A program made the position numbers and the translations under genes. From positions 1 to 64,000 of the forward strand of contig DASZUS010000075.1 in the NCBI GenBank assembly GCA_035547515.1: DNA of 64,000 nucleotides, read 5' to 3'. Below the pieces are notes generated by a model. It was given only the letters and a program-made list of their open reading frames with translations, did not search any database and was not told the DNA's origin. How positions within the stretch are numbered: the stretch's first letter is position 1; every line of letters starts with the position of its first letter. This DNA is from DASZTV01 sp035547515. GTDB taxonomy: Bacteria; Actinomycetota; Actinomycetes; JAFAQI01. Positions 57,171 to 64,000 of this stretch are shown one piece after another.

Positions 57171-57815
57171 TCAGCGGGCCCCCGACCCCTCGGCGGCAGA
57201 CCCGGGCTGGACGAAACCACGAGCGGCGTAGTGCGCCTGACACGCCTCGTAGCTGGGCAGGATCCCGGCGCTCAGCGCCTCGGCAAGTGACATGGCCGAC
57301 GCATCGCGCGGTGAGAGCCGGGGCGGGGTGTCGGTGGACATGCTCCAGGGCAGATCGAGCTCGGGATCGAGCGCGGAGATCGTGTGCTCGACGGCTGGGT
57401 CGTACGTCGTCGACACAAGATAAACGACCTCGACGGTGTCGGAGAGTGCGCAGAACGCGTGCCCGAGGCCCTCTGCCATGAGGACGGCGCGATGGTCGAG
57501 CGCGTCGAGCTCGACTGCGGCGTGCCGCCCGAACGTCGGTGAGCCGACCCTCAGGTCGACCACGACATCGAGGACCGTGCCTGACGCGCAGTAGACGTAC
57601 TTCGCCTGGCCCGGCGGCACGTCGGCGAAGTGGACGCCGCGGATCACGCCACGAGCCGAGATCGAGTGGTTCGCCTGCATCACGGGGAAGGGACGGCCGG
57701 TCCGCTCGGCGACGAGGTCGCCGCGGAACCACTCGAGGAAGGCACCGCGCTCGTCCCGGTGGACCGTCGGTGTGAGGACCCAGCTGTCGCCGACGGCAAG
57801 GGCGTCGAGCTTCAC
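57171..57815 (-). CDS. rfbC: dTDP-4-dehydrorhamnose 3,5-epimerase (RmlC)
   Basis: Third enzyme of dTDP-rhamnose synthesis. The 214-residue cupin has RDERGAFLEWFRGD near 20-33, QANHSISARGVIRGVHFAD near 47-65 with the catalytic His, and VVVDLRVGSPTFGRH near 85-99. ALSDTVEVVYLVSTTYDPA near 122-140 matches the family. The C-terminal 40 residues are an extension over minimal RmlC but common in actinomycetes. GTG start overlaps the rmlA stop by 4 bases. Confidence 0.95.
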   Translation of the reverse strand: MKLDALAVGDSWVLTPTVHRDERGAFLEWFRGDLVAERTGRPFPVMQANHSISARGVIRGVHFADVPPGQAKYVYCASGTVLDVVVDLRVGSPTFGRHAAVELDALDHRAVLMAEGLGHAFCALSDTVEVVYLVSTTYDPAVEHTISALDPELDLPWSMSTDTPPRLSPRDASAMSLAEALSAGILPSYEACQAHYAARGFVQPGSAAEGSGAR

Positions 57816-58693
57816 GCCCCGGGCTCCGGCGGAAGGTCGGGCAGGCTGTTGAGGTAGGCGCCGTACTCGCTGTTGCGGTATCGGTCAGCGCGACTGCGAA
57901 GCTCGGCGTCCGTCAGCCACCCGTGACGCCACGCGACCTCCTCGGGACAGCCGACCTTCAGGCCCTGCCGCTCCTCGACGACCCGGACGAAGTCGGCCGC
58001 CTGGACCAGCGTCGTGGTGGTGCCGGTGTCGAGCCAGGCGGTCCCGCGCGGCAGGACCGTCACCTGCAGGCGCCCCTGATCGAGGTAGGCGCGGTTGAGA
58101 TCGGTGATCTCCAGCTCGCCGCGCTCGCTCGGGGTGAGCTCCCGGGCCAGCTTCACCGCGTCGTTGGAGTAGAAGTAGAGCCCCGGAATCGCGTAGGCGC
58201 TGGTCGGCTGCTGCGGCTTCTCGACGATTGCGACCGGGTTGCCCGCATCGTCGAAGGTGATCACGCCGTACGCCGACGGGTCGGCAACCCGGTAGGCGAA
58301 CAGATGCGCGCCATCGATCTCGCGGAGCTCGGCCAGCCTGGTGCCGAGACCGGGGCCGTGGAAGATGTTGTCGCCGAGGATCAGCGCGACGGCGTCGCCA
58401 TCGAGGAACTCCTCGCTGATCAGCAGCGCCTGGGCAATCCCCTCGGGACGCGCCTGGACCGCGTAGTCGATCCGGATCCCGAGCTCCGAGCCGTCGCCGA
58501 GCAGCCGGCGAAACGCCTCCTCGTCGTGCGGGTTGGTGATGATCAGCAGCTCGCGCAGCCCGGCCATCATCAGCGTTGCGAGGGGATAGAAGATCATCGG
58601 CTTGTCGAAGACCGGCAGCAGCTGCTTGGAGACGGCGCCCGTCACCGGGCCGAGCCGGGAACCGGTGCCGCCGGCGAGGATGATGCCCTTCAC
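57812..58693 (-). CDS. rfbA: Glucose-1-phosphate thymidylyltransferase (RmlA)
   Basis: First enzyme of dTDP-rhamnose synthesis: dTTP plus glucose-1-phosphate to dTDP-glucose. The 293-residue protein begins VKGIILAGGTGSRLGPVTGA, then KQLLPVFDKPMIFYPLATLM near 24-43, and has LILGDNIFHGPGL near 106-118, EKPQQPTSAYAIPGLYFY near 159-176 and EITDLNRAYLDQG near 197-209. All substrate residues expected of RmlA are present. GTG 58693 is chosen; a longer in-frame start at 58957 lies antisense in the divergent GT2 gene. Upstream is a 121-base gap shared with that gene. Confidence 0.96.
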   Translation of the reverse strand: MKGIILAGGTGSRLGPVTGAVSKQLLPVFDKPMIFYPLATLMMAGLRELLIITNPHDEEAFRRLLGDGSELGIRIDYAVQARPEGIAQALLISEEFLDGDAVALILGDNIFHGPGLGTRLAELREIDGAHLFAYRVADPSAYGVITFDDAGNPVAIVEKPQQPTSAYAIPGLYFYSNDAVKLARELTPSERGELEITDLNRAYLDQGRLQVTVLPRGTAWLDTGTTTTLVQAADFVRVVEERQGLKVGCPEEVAWRHGWLTDAELRSRADRYRNSEYGAYLNSLPDLPPEPGA

Positions 58694-58785
58694 GCCCGGG
58701 TGCCTCGTGGGAACGCGGGCACGGCGGCTGCTGCGGATGTCACGCGGGGCCCACTCCGGGTCGGGGTCGTTAGGGTTGGCGAACC

Positions 58786-58806
58786 ATGCTTGATCGTAGG
58801 AGGTAG
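58786..58806 (+). CDS. Six-residue mini-ORF overlapping the next gene's ribosome-binding site
   Basis: ATG at 58786 reads MLDRRR and stops with TAG at 58804-58806. Its AGG AGG codons and the start of its stop codon are the AGGAGGTAG ribosome-binding site of the glycosyltransferase that starts at 58815. Translation of the mini-ORF would cover that site, so it could modulate the gene. It may equally be chance: very short ORFs are common. Confidence 0.25.
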   Translation: MLDRRR

Positions 58807-58814
58807 GGGCGCAC

Positions 58815-59777
58815 GTGCCACCCGAGGTCACGGTATGCGTGTCGACGAGGAACCGCTCGCAGCTGCTCCCGCGGCTGGTGGGCTGTCTCGAGCGCCAGAC
58901 GGTGGGCCGGGAGCGCATGGAAGCCGTGATCGTCGACAACGGCTCGACAGATGACACCTGGGACGTGCTGACCAGGCTCGCCTCGTCCGCGTCCTTCGAC
59001 CTCCGGGTCTACCGCAACCCTCCCGGCAAGGGGCCGGCGGCCGGGCGCAACCGGGCGTGGCGCGACGCCAAAGGCACCTGGTGTGCCTTCACCGACGACG
59101 ACTGCTCGCCGACGCCGAAGTGGCTCGAGTCGGTGCTGGAGGGAGTCGGCGACCGCGCCGTCGTGGCCGCCGGGGCAGTCGGGGCGGCACCCGAGGACCG
59201 CGACCTCATCAGCACCTTCACCCGGTGGACGTTCGCGACCGAAGGCATCGCGCGGTGGGGCGCCACCGCCAACTTCGTCGCCCGTCGTGACGACCTCGAG
59301 AAGGTGGGCGGCTTCGACGAGACCTTCCTCAACGTCGCGGGCGAGGACACCGATCTCCTGCTGCGGCTGCTGGAGACCGGCCTCGAGTTCGAGTTCCTGC
59401 GCGACGCGATCGTCCACCACGACATCAGCCAGCCGGGCTTCATCGGCATGTGGCGCGACCAGCGCCGGTGGGTCGACATCCCGGCGGTGTTCGCCAACCA
59501 CCCGCACGAGCGTCAGGCGATGCTCTACCGCGGCGTGTTCTGGAAGCGCAGCCACCCCAAGACGTTGCTGCTCATCGCGGGTCTGGCCGGGGCGGTGTTC
59601 GACCGGCGTGCGGCGCTGCTGGCCATTCCGTGGATCCACGAGCGCACCTGCCACCGGGCCGCGTCGGAGTCCATCGCGGACCGCGTCGCGACGCTGCCCG
59701 GGGTGCTCGCGCTCGACCTGCAAGAGGTCGCGCTGATGGTGCGAGGCTCCCTGCGCTACCGGACGCTGATGCTCTGA
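58815..59777 (+). CDS. GT2 family glycosyltransferase with C-terminal membrane segment
   Basis: A 320-residue GT2 enzyme, paralogue of those at 41 and 8886. VTVCVSTRNRSQLLPRLVGC at 5-24, EAVIVDNGSTDDTWDVL near 36-52, the metal site FTDDDCSPTPKWLESVL near 91-107, and NVAGEDTDLLLRLLETG near 173-189. The hydrophobic segment near 250-278 is followed by the shared ending RGSLRYRTLML. GTG 58815 has a good ribosome-binding site (AGGAGG) 9-10 bases upstream. It converges on the ketoreductase gene, 6 bases apart. Confidence 0.92.
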   Translation: MPPEVTVCVSTRNRSQLLPRLVGCLERQTVGRERMEAVIVDNGSTDDTWDVLTRLASSASFDLRVYRNPPGKGPAAGRNRAWRDAKGTWCAFTDDDCSPTPKWLESVLEGVGDRAVVAAGAVGAAPEDRDLISTFTRWTFATEGIARWGATANFVARRDDLEKVGGFDETFLNVAGEDTDLLLRLLETGLEFEFLRDAIVHHDISQPGFIGMWRDQRRWVDIPAVFANHPHERQAMLYRGVFWKRSHPKTLLLIAGLAGAVFDRRAALLAIPWIHERTCHRAASESIADRVATLPGVLALDLQEVALMVRGSLRYRTLML

Positions 59778-59783
59778 GCGGCC

Positions 59784-60536
59784 TTATGCCGTGAGGCCGC
59801 CGTCGATGACGAGCGTGTGGCCGGTGATGAAGCCGGCCTCGGCGGAGGCCAGGAAACGTACGGCGGCATAGACATCGGCCGGCTCACCCAGCCGGCCCGC
59901 CGGCGTACGGCGAACGATCTGGCCGAGCTGCTGCTCGTCGAGGCCGTGGCTCATGTCGGTGCGGAGGTATCCGGGTGCTACCGAGTTGACCCGGATGTTG
60001 CGCGAGCCGAGCTCGCGAGCCAGCGACCTGGTCAGACCGTCGAGTGCGGCCTTGGTCGCGGAGTAGACGCTCAGCCCGCGGTAGCCGGACAGCCCCACGA
60101 TCGAGGAGATGTTGACGATCGAGCCGCACCGCCGCGCCAGCATGTGCCGGGAGACGGCGCGGGTGATGTTGAGCGTGGCTTTGAGGTTGAGGTCGATCAC
60201 GGCGTCGATGTCGTCGTCCGAGGTCAGCGCCAACGTGTCGGCGTGAGCGACGCCGGCGTTGTTCACCAGCACGTCGATATGACCGAACCGGCCGATGACC
60301 TCTTTGACGTATCCGGCGCCGGCTGCCCGGTCGGCGAGGTCGAAGCTGCGGTAGAAGAAACGATCGGCGCATGCCGGGTCGGCCTGCCACCCCTCGACCT
60401 CAGCGGTCGAGGACCGGCTGCACGTGGCGACGCGTGCCCCGTCGGCGAGATAGCCGGCGACGATGCCCGCGCCGAGCCCGCGGCTGCCGCCGGTGACGAG
60501 GACGGTCAGCGGCTTGGTGGCGTCGGCCGTGCTCAC
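59784..60536 (-). CDS. SDR oxidoreductase, FabG-like (3-oxoacyl-ACP reductase type)
   Basis: Classical short-chain dehydrogenase of 250 residues. NADP-binding TGGSRGLGAGIVAGYLADGA near 15-34, VLVNNAGVAHADT near 88-100, catalytic Ser in IVNISSIVGLSG near 138-149, and YSATKAALDGLTRSLA near 157-172. NSVAPGYLRTDM near 183-194 completes the FabG pattern. It is the last gene of an ACP / AMP-ligase / reductase operon; GTG start overlaps the ligase stop by 4 bases. In this setting it probably reduces a 3-ketoacyl thioester on the ACP. A sugar or hydroxy-acid dehydrogenase is the alternative. Confidence 0.88.
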   Translation of the reverse strand: MSTADATKPLTVLVTGGSRGLGAGIVAGYLADGARVATCSRSSTAEVEGWQADPACADRFFYRSFDLADRAAGAGYVKEVIGRFGHIDVLVNNAGVAHADTLALTSDDDIDAVIDLNLKATLNITRAVSRHMLARRCGSIVNISSIVGLSGYRGLSVYSATKAALDGLTRSLARELGSRNIRVNSVAPGYLRTDMSHGLDEQQLGQIVRRTPAGRLGEPADVYAAVRFLASAEAGFITGHTLVIDGGLTA

Positions 60537-61915
60537 CTGAGTGAGCCTCCCGCATCAGCGGCCGCCGCGCGCACCACCTTGCCGCCCCGCTGCTCGATCG
60601 TGTCGACGAACCTGATCAACCGCGGTCGCGCCGCGGGCGGCAGCGCCTCGCAGCCGCGCCGGATCGCCTCCTTGAGCACGGCGGGGTCGTGGCCCGGTGC
60701 CGCGACGACGTCCACTGCGACGATCGAGCCGGTGATCGGGTTGGGCTTGCCGTATGCCGCCGCTAGGGCGACCCCGTCCACGGCGTGGACCGCTGCCTCG
60801 ATGGCGTGCGGGGACACCTTCGTCCCACCGACGTTGATCCGGTCGTTGATGCGCCCGACGAACATCACCCGGTCACCGGAGACCTCGACCAGGTCGCCGG
60901 TGGGAAACCACTCGCCCGCGATCTCGTCGTCGTCGGCGTAGCCGACCATCCCCACTGTCGAGCGCACCTGCAGCTCGCCGTCCACGACCCGCAGCTGCGC
61001 CCTCCCGCCGTCCGCGCGTTCCAGCAGCGAGGCCGGCAGCCCGGGCAGGCCGTCGCTGACCGCGACCGCCGAGCCGAACTCGGTTCCCGCGTAGATGTGG
61101 GTGATGCGCGCGGCAGGGAACGCGCGGTGCAGCCGCTCGAGCAGGTCACCGGGGACGACCTCGCCGCCGAGCGTGATCTGGCGCAGCGGCATCTCGTGCT
61201 GCCCGATGCCCGCCGAGCTGCCGGCATCGACCAGCAGCAGCCGCCAGAAGGTGGGGGTTCCGCTGGCATGGGTGACGCCGTGCTCGGCGATCGCCGCCGC
61301 GGCGTCGGTCGGCCGCCGCGACGCCGGCACCACGATGGTCCCGTCGTTGACGAGCACGTGGAGCAGCACCTGGATGCCCGCGAACTGGTTGACGTTGTAG
61401 GTCAGCAGCCAGCGCGACCCCGGGTCGTTTGCGATCCCGGCGACCAGCCGGGACCATCGCTGCCGGGTCGGCTTCGGCTTGCCCGTCGTACCGGTGGTCA
61501 GGATCAGCAGCTCGGGGTCCTCGGCGAGGTCGTAGCTGTCCTCGGCGGCGCCGCTCGGGGCGCAGAGCTCGGCGACGGTCACCACGTCGCGCCCGGCGGG
61601 CCGGCGGCCGGTGTCGGTGACCACCAGCGCGGCATCGAGGGAGTCGAGCAGCTCGTTCAGCGCCGCATCGTCGAAGTACGTCGGGCAGACGCAGACCTCG
61701 GTGCCCGACGCCGCCGCCCCGCACAGCACTGCGACCAGTGACGCGACGTCTTCGATCACGCACGCCAGCCGGCGCGGGCGGCGCCGCGCGAGCTCCGCTC
61801 CGGCGGCTTCCGCGCGGGCCAGCACCTCACCGACGGTCGCGGTACGGGAGTCGGAGACGACGAGGGCTCGCCGCGAGTCCCGATCCGCGCTGGCGCGCAG
61901 CAGCTCGATCAGCAT
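60533..61915 (-). CDS. AMP-binding acyl-activating enzyme (acyl-CoA/acyl-ACP ligase type)
   Basis: Adenylate-forming ligase of 460 residues, somewhat short for the family because the N-terminal part is compact. The ATP-binding P-loop-like motif is LILTTGTTGKPKPT near 136-149. IYAGTEFGS near 280-288 gives the second adenylate motif, and WFPTGDLVEV with GRINDRINVGGTKVSP near 335-365 is the hinge. The catalytic Lys of the C-terminal subdomain is in QRGGKVVRA near 443-451. It likely activates a carboxylic acid and loads the adjacent ACP. It starts 10 bases after the ACP stop. The acid cannot be named from sequence. Confidence 0.92.
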   Translation of the reverse strand: MLIELLRASADRDSRRALVVSDSRTATVGEVLARAEAAGAELARRRPRRLACVIEDVASLVAVLCGAAASGTEVCVCPTYFDDAALNELLDSLDAALVVTDTGRRPAGRDVVTVAELCAPSGAAEDSYDLAEDPELLILTTGTTGKPKPTRQRWSRLVAGIANDPGSRWLLTYNVNQFAGIQVLLHVLVNDGTIVVPASRRPTDAAAAIAEHGVTHASGTPTFWRLLLVDAGSSAGIGQHEMPLRQITLGGEVVPGDLLERLHRAFPAARITHIYAGTEFGSAVAVSDGLPGLPASLLERADGGRAQLRVVDGELQVRSTVGMVGYADDDEIAGEWFPTGDLVEVSGDRVMFVGRINDRINVGGTKVSPHAIEAAVHAVDGVALAAAYGKPNPITGSIVAVDVVAAPGHDPAVLKEAIRRGCEALPPAARPRLIRFVDTIEQRGGKVVRAAAADAGGSLR

Positions 61916-61925
61916 CCCGGTGGGG

Positions 61926-62180
61926 CTAGCCGTCCTTGCTGCTGCTGGCGGACTGGTAGAACGCGAGCACCTCGCGCGGCGTGCGGGCGAGCGTGCCGGC
62001 GGTGTAGGGATCCTCGCCGTACTCCTCCTCGAGGACCGCGGACAGCTCCGCGATCTCGAGGGAGTCCATCTCCAGGTCGGCGATCATGTCAGAGTCCAGG
62101 GTGACCGTCGCAGGGGTGCCGGTACGCCGCTCGACCATCTCGCGCACGGTGTCCATCACCAGTGACTCGTGGTCTCGCAT
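61926..62180 (-). CDS. Acyl carrier protein
   Basis: Small acidic carrier protein of 84 residues. The phosphopantetheine attachment motif is DLEMDSLEIAEL with Ser40. Helical residues and spacing fit ACPs of specialised (non-fatty-acid-synthase) pathways, including DltC-like and O-antigen-associated carriers. ATG 62180 with a GAGGA site just upstream is chosen; a start at 62291 would lengthen the protein by 37 residues with no ACP character. First gene of the operon with the AMP-ligase and the FabG-like reductase, so the three act together on a carrier-bound acyl group. Confidence 0.9.
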   Translation of the reverse strand: MRDHESLVMDTVREMVERRTGTPATVTLDSDMIADLEMDSLEIAELSAVLEEEYGEDPYTAGTLARTPREVLAFYQSASSSKDG

Positions 62181-62221
62181 GATGTCCTCGTTCGCTGGGA
62201 GCTGTCGGGTCTGGCGGATCG

Positions 62222-62238
62222 CCCGTGATGCTAACGGG
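62222..62238 (-). terminator. Weak hairpin downstream of the fic gene
   Basis: CCCGT at 62222-62226 pairs with ACGGG at 62234-62238 over a 7-base loop. It lies 50 bases downstream of the fic stop and 42 bases upstream of the ACP start, both on the minus strand, so it could partly end the fic transcript. The stem is only 5 bases. Confidence 0.25.
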
Positions 62239-62287
62239 TGAGGGCTTCCTCTCTTGACGCCGTCGATGCGGCCACGGTGGGCAGGAA

Positions 62288-63424
62288 TCATGCAAACGGG
62301 TCCGCATCGTCGCGCGCCTTGCGCACGTCGACGATTGCCCGAAAGACGGCGCGCAGCTCTGGGGTTCCGACATAGTGGCGGCCGCGCTTCTCGCCCCGGG
62401 GCAGGAGCAACCCCCCGTCGACCATCTGCCGCAAATCGCGGCTGGCGGTCTGCTCTGAGATCGGCTCGTCGTCGAAGTAGCTCATGTAGGTAGCGCGCCG
62501 GATGCGTAGGCCCTGAGCGGCGTCGAAAAGGGCAAGCAGGCCGCGAGGACTGAGACCCCGACTGGCCACGAGTCGCTCGAGTTGCTGCCAGAGCTGTTCA
62601 CTCTCTGTGACCCGCGTCTGGAGTGTCCTCGCTTGGCGCAGATGTGCCGTGAGAATGAATCGAACCCATGCACGCGGATCACGGTGTGGTTGGCACGAGC
62701 CCCCGCCGACTTCGCCGAGCACGCGGTAATAGGCATCGGTGTTGCGCCCGAGGTACTCCTCGATGCTCATGAACACCGGCGACAACACGCCTTCGCGGGC
62801 TAGGACGAGACTCTGAAGGCATCTCGCCATCCGGCCATTGCCGTCCCGGAATGGGTGGATCATCGCGAGGTTCAAATGAGCCATGCCGGCCCGGACGATG
62901 ACGGGAAGGTCAGAGCCGCTTTCGTCCATAGAGAGCACGAGCTCGTGCATGAGCTTCGGGACTTCGGTGATGTCCGCGCCCTCGTGAACGATCTGGTCGG
63001 TCCGCTCGTTGTGGACGTAGATCGGCCCGGACCGCCATCTACCTGGTCGGTTCTTCAGGTCGTAGCTCGTCATCATGAAGTGCAGGCTCTTGATGAGTTG
63101 CTCGGAATGCGCAAAATCCGGCTCGTCTGCAAGCTGCAGGACATACGTCATCGCGTCTCGGTAGCCGGCAAGGGCAAGACGCGTCTCCTCACTTGCATCC
63201 AGCGGTTCCTCGCCAGCAAGGACAGCGGCCGCGTCGTCCAGCGCCGCATCGAATCCCTCGATGCTGTTGGACCCCTGGATGTTTCGCGCGAACGACAGGC
63301 GGCGAAGCGAACCGAGCCACCGTCTTGGCTCGTGCAGCTGCCAGCGCAGGCTCTGCTTGAGATCTTCGACCTGCTTCACGACCGCAAGCTCCCGGTCGTC
63401 GAGGTCCCGGCACTCGAACAACAT
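62288..63424 (-). CDS. Fic family protein (class II, with inhibitory motif and winged helix)
   Basis: Probable AMP-transferring enzyme of 378 residues that modifies a target protein hydroxyl. The Fic core is HPFRDGNGRMAR at 190-201, complete with the catalytic His. SNSIEG at 52-57 fits the (S/T)xxxE(G/N) inhibitory motif of an N-terminal alpha-helix, so it is class II and autoinhibited. The C-terminal region (about 275-365) is a winged-helix DNA-binding fold, with EQTASRDLRQMVDGGLLLPR typical of Fic/DOC regulators. There is no antitoxin gene. It looks independent of the glycan genes and may be an added island gene; an AT-rich promoter region precedes it (63425-63490). Confidence 0.93.
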   Translation of the reverse strand: MLFECRDLDDRELAVVKQVEDLKQSLRWQLHEPRRWLGSLRRLSFARNIQGSNSIEGFDAALDDAAAVLAGEEPLDASEETRLALAGYRDAMTYVLQLADEPDFAHSEQLIKSLHFMMTSYDLKNRPGRWRSGPIYVHNERTDQIVHEGADITEVPKLMHELVLSMDESGSDLPVIVRAGMAHLNLAMIHPFRDGNGRMARCLQSLVLAREGVLSPVFMSIEEYLGRNTDAYYRVLGEVGGGSCQPHRDPRAWVRFILTAHLRQARTLQTRVTESEQLWQQLERLVASRGLSPRGLLALFDAAQGLRIRRATYMSYFDDEPISEQTASRDLRQMVDGGLLLPRGEKRGRHYVGTPELRAVFRAIVDVRKARDDADPFA

Positions 63425-63548
63425 CGCTGTAATGTCCTTATTAACGTGCGTGATGATAGATATTAAGCGTCATCCTGATGGTTGCCAAGTACGATTGGCT
63501 CAGGGACATGAGACCGCCAGCCAAGTAGCGGCTGCCTATGCTTGCGCC

Positions 63549-64000
63549 GTGGCTGACCAGCCTGAGGCCCCGCTGTCGCAGGACCGGGCGTTGCTCGGCC
63601 GCGCGATGGACATCGCCCGTGCGGTCAAGCGGACGCCCACGCTGTGGCGCGAGGAGCCGTTCTACCGGGTGTACCTGCGCCGCCGGCTGCTGGCGCCGTC
63701 GTACCGGCGTCGCTTCCACCACTTCGGCGAGAAGGTGACGCTGGACAAGCCGTTGTGGCTCTACGGCACGAAGTACATGTCGATCGGCGACGGTTCGATC
63801 ATCCTTCGCGGGGCGTGGCTGGCCGTCGAGCGCGAGGCGTGGCAGCAGCCGGCGCCGGTTCTGGAGATCGGGAGGCGCTTCGCTGCGCGGCCGTTCGTCA
63901 CGATCTCTGCCGCAGGGTCGGTCGTGATCGAGGACAACGTCGGCGTCGCGTCGTTCTCCACGATCATCGACTCCGACCACACGTGGAGCGAGGCCAGCAC
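63549..64000 (+). CDS. Hexapeptide-repeat acyltransferase (partial, runs off window)
   Basis: Open reading frame from GTG 63549 without a stop before the window end; 150 residues are visible. It begins VADQPEAPLSQDRALLG, then a basic helical region (LWREEPFYRVYLRRRLLAPS), followed by beta-helix-like turns: VTLDKPLWLYGTKYMSIGDG, PVLEIGRRFAARPFVTISAA and VVIEDNVGVASFSTIIDSDH. The layout resembles the complete acyltransferase at 44531, with the putative active-site DSDH equivalent to ADGNH there. It is probably an O-acetyltransferase of a glycan or lipid. The remainder lies beyond 64000. Confidence 0.75.
   Translation, partial: MADQPEAPLSQDRALLGRAMDIARAVKRTPTLWREEPFYRVYLRRRLLAPSYRRRFHHFGEKVTLDKPLWLYGTKYMSIGDGSIILRGAWLAVEREAWQQPAPVLEIGRRFAARPFVTISAAGSVVIEDNVGVASFSTIIDSDHTWSEAS

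Noticed and set aside
1..64000. Insertion sequences, prophage or tRNA-linked integration
   Set aside because: No transposase, integrase, terminal repeats or tRNA genes were seen, in spite of the lower-GC block.

Overview
The window is high-GC DNA that reads as an actinomycete (Actinomycetota) chromosome. The signs are dense gene packing, many GTG and TTG starts, frequent 4-base stop/start overlaps (GTGA, ATGA, TTGA), a LAxTG-type sortase signal on a surface protein, two DUF4012-type membrane proteins and an NlpC/P60 wall hydrolase. I cannot name a genus. No rRNA, tRNA, CRISPR array, insertion sequence or phage gene was seen.

Almost everything belongs to one large cell-surface polysaccharide locus. 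From the left: a GT2 glycosyltransferase diverges from an ABC-2 O-antigen-type exporter pair (wzm/wzt), a sulfotransferase and a GT2-methyltransferase fusion (0-6 kb). Next come a GT4, an NDP-sugar dehydratase with a cytidylyltransferase-like partner, another GT2 and another GT4 (6-11.2 kb). Then follows a sulfate-activation block, cysD-cysN-cysQ facing cysC, with two membrane acyltransferases (11.3-17.5 kb). With the sulfotransferase, this block predicts a PAPS supply for a sulfated glycan.

The region 17.6-29.1 kb holds an acyl-CoA dehydrogenase, a nitrobindin-like protein, two DUF4012 paralogues, related exported surface proteins, a c-di-GMP phosphodiesterase (EAL), an NlpC/P60 hydrolase, a beta-propeller protein and a His-rich exported protein.

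The region 29.1-45 kb is a Wzx/Wzy-type assembly block. It has a Wzc-like tyrosine kinase, an epimerase, a double-GT4 fusion, a flippase, a polymerase and a UDP-sugar dehydrogenase. It also carries a complete PglF-PglE-PglC-PglD set for a diacetamido-trideoxyhexose (bacillosamine type), then a large WbaP-type initiating transferase and a hexapeptide acyltransferase. The middle of this block (about 31-40 kb) is visibly less GC-rich than its flanks.

The region 45-59.8 kb has methyltransferases, a secreted clan GH-A glycosidase, gmd, all four dTDP-rhamnose genes in two pairs (rmlB-rmlD and rmlA-rmlC), several glycosyltransferases, a third initiating transferase and a second beta-propeller protein. 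The region 59.8-62.2 kb is an acyl carrier protein / AMP-ligase / ketoreductase operon that looks built to make an acyl group. A class II Fic protein and the start of a hexapeptide acyltransferase end the window.

The locus therefore carries two export routes, three initiating phosphoglycosyltransferases and several decorating activities (sulfation, methylation, O- or N-acylation). More than one surface glycan is likely made here. Several regulatory-looking sequences stand out: three 21-base palindromes at 8810-8880, a 14-base inverted repeat at 17528-17586, a branched RNA-like fold at 25308-25377, and a 17-residue leader ORF coupled to pglF.
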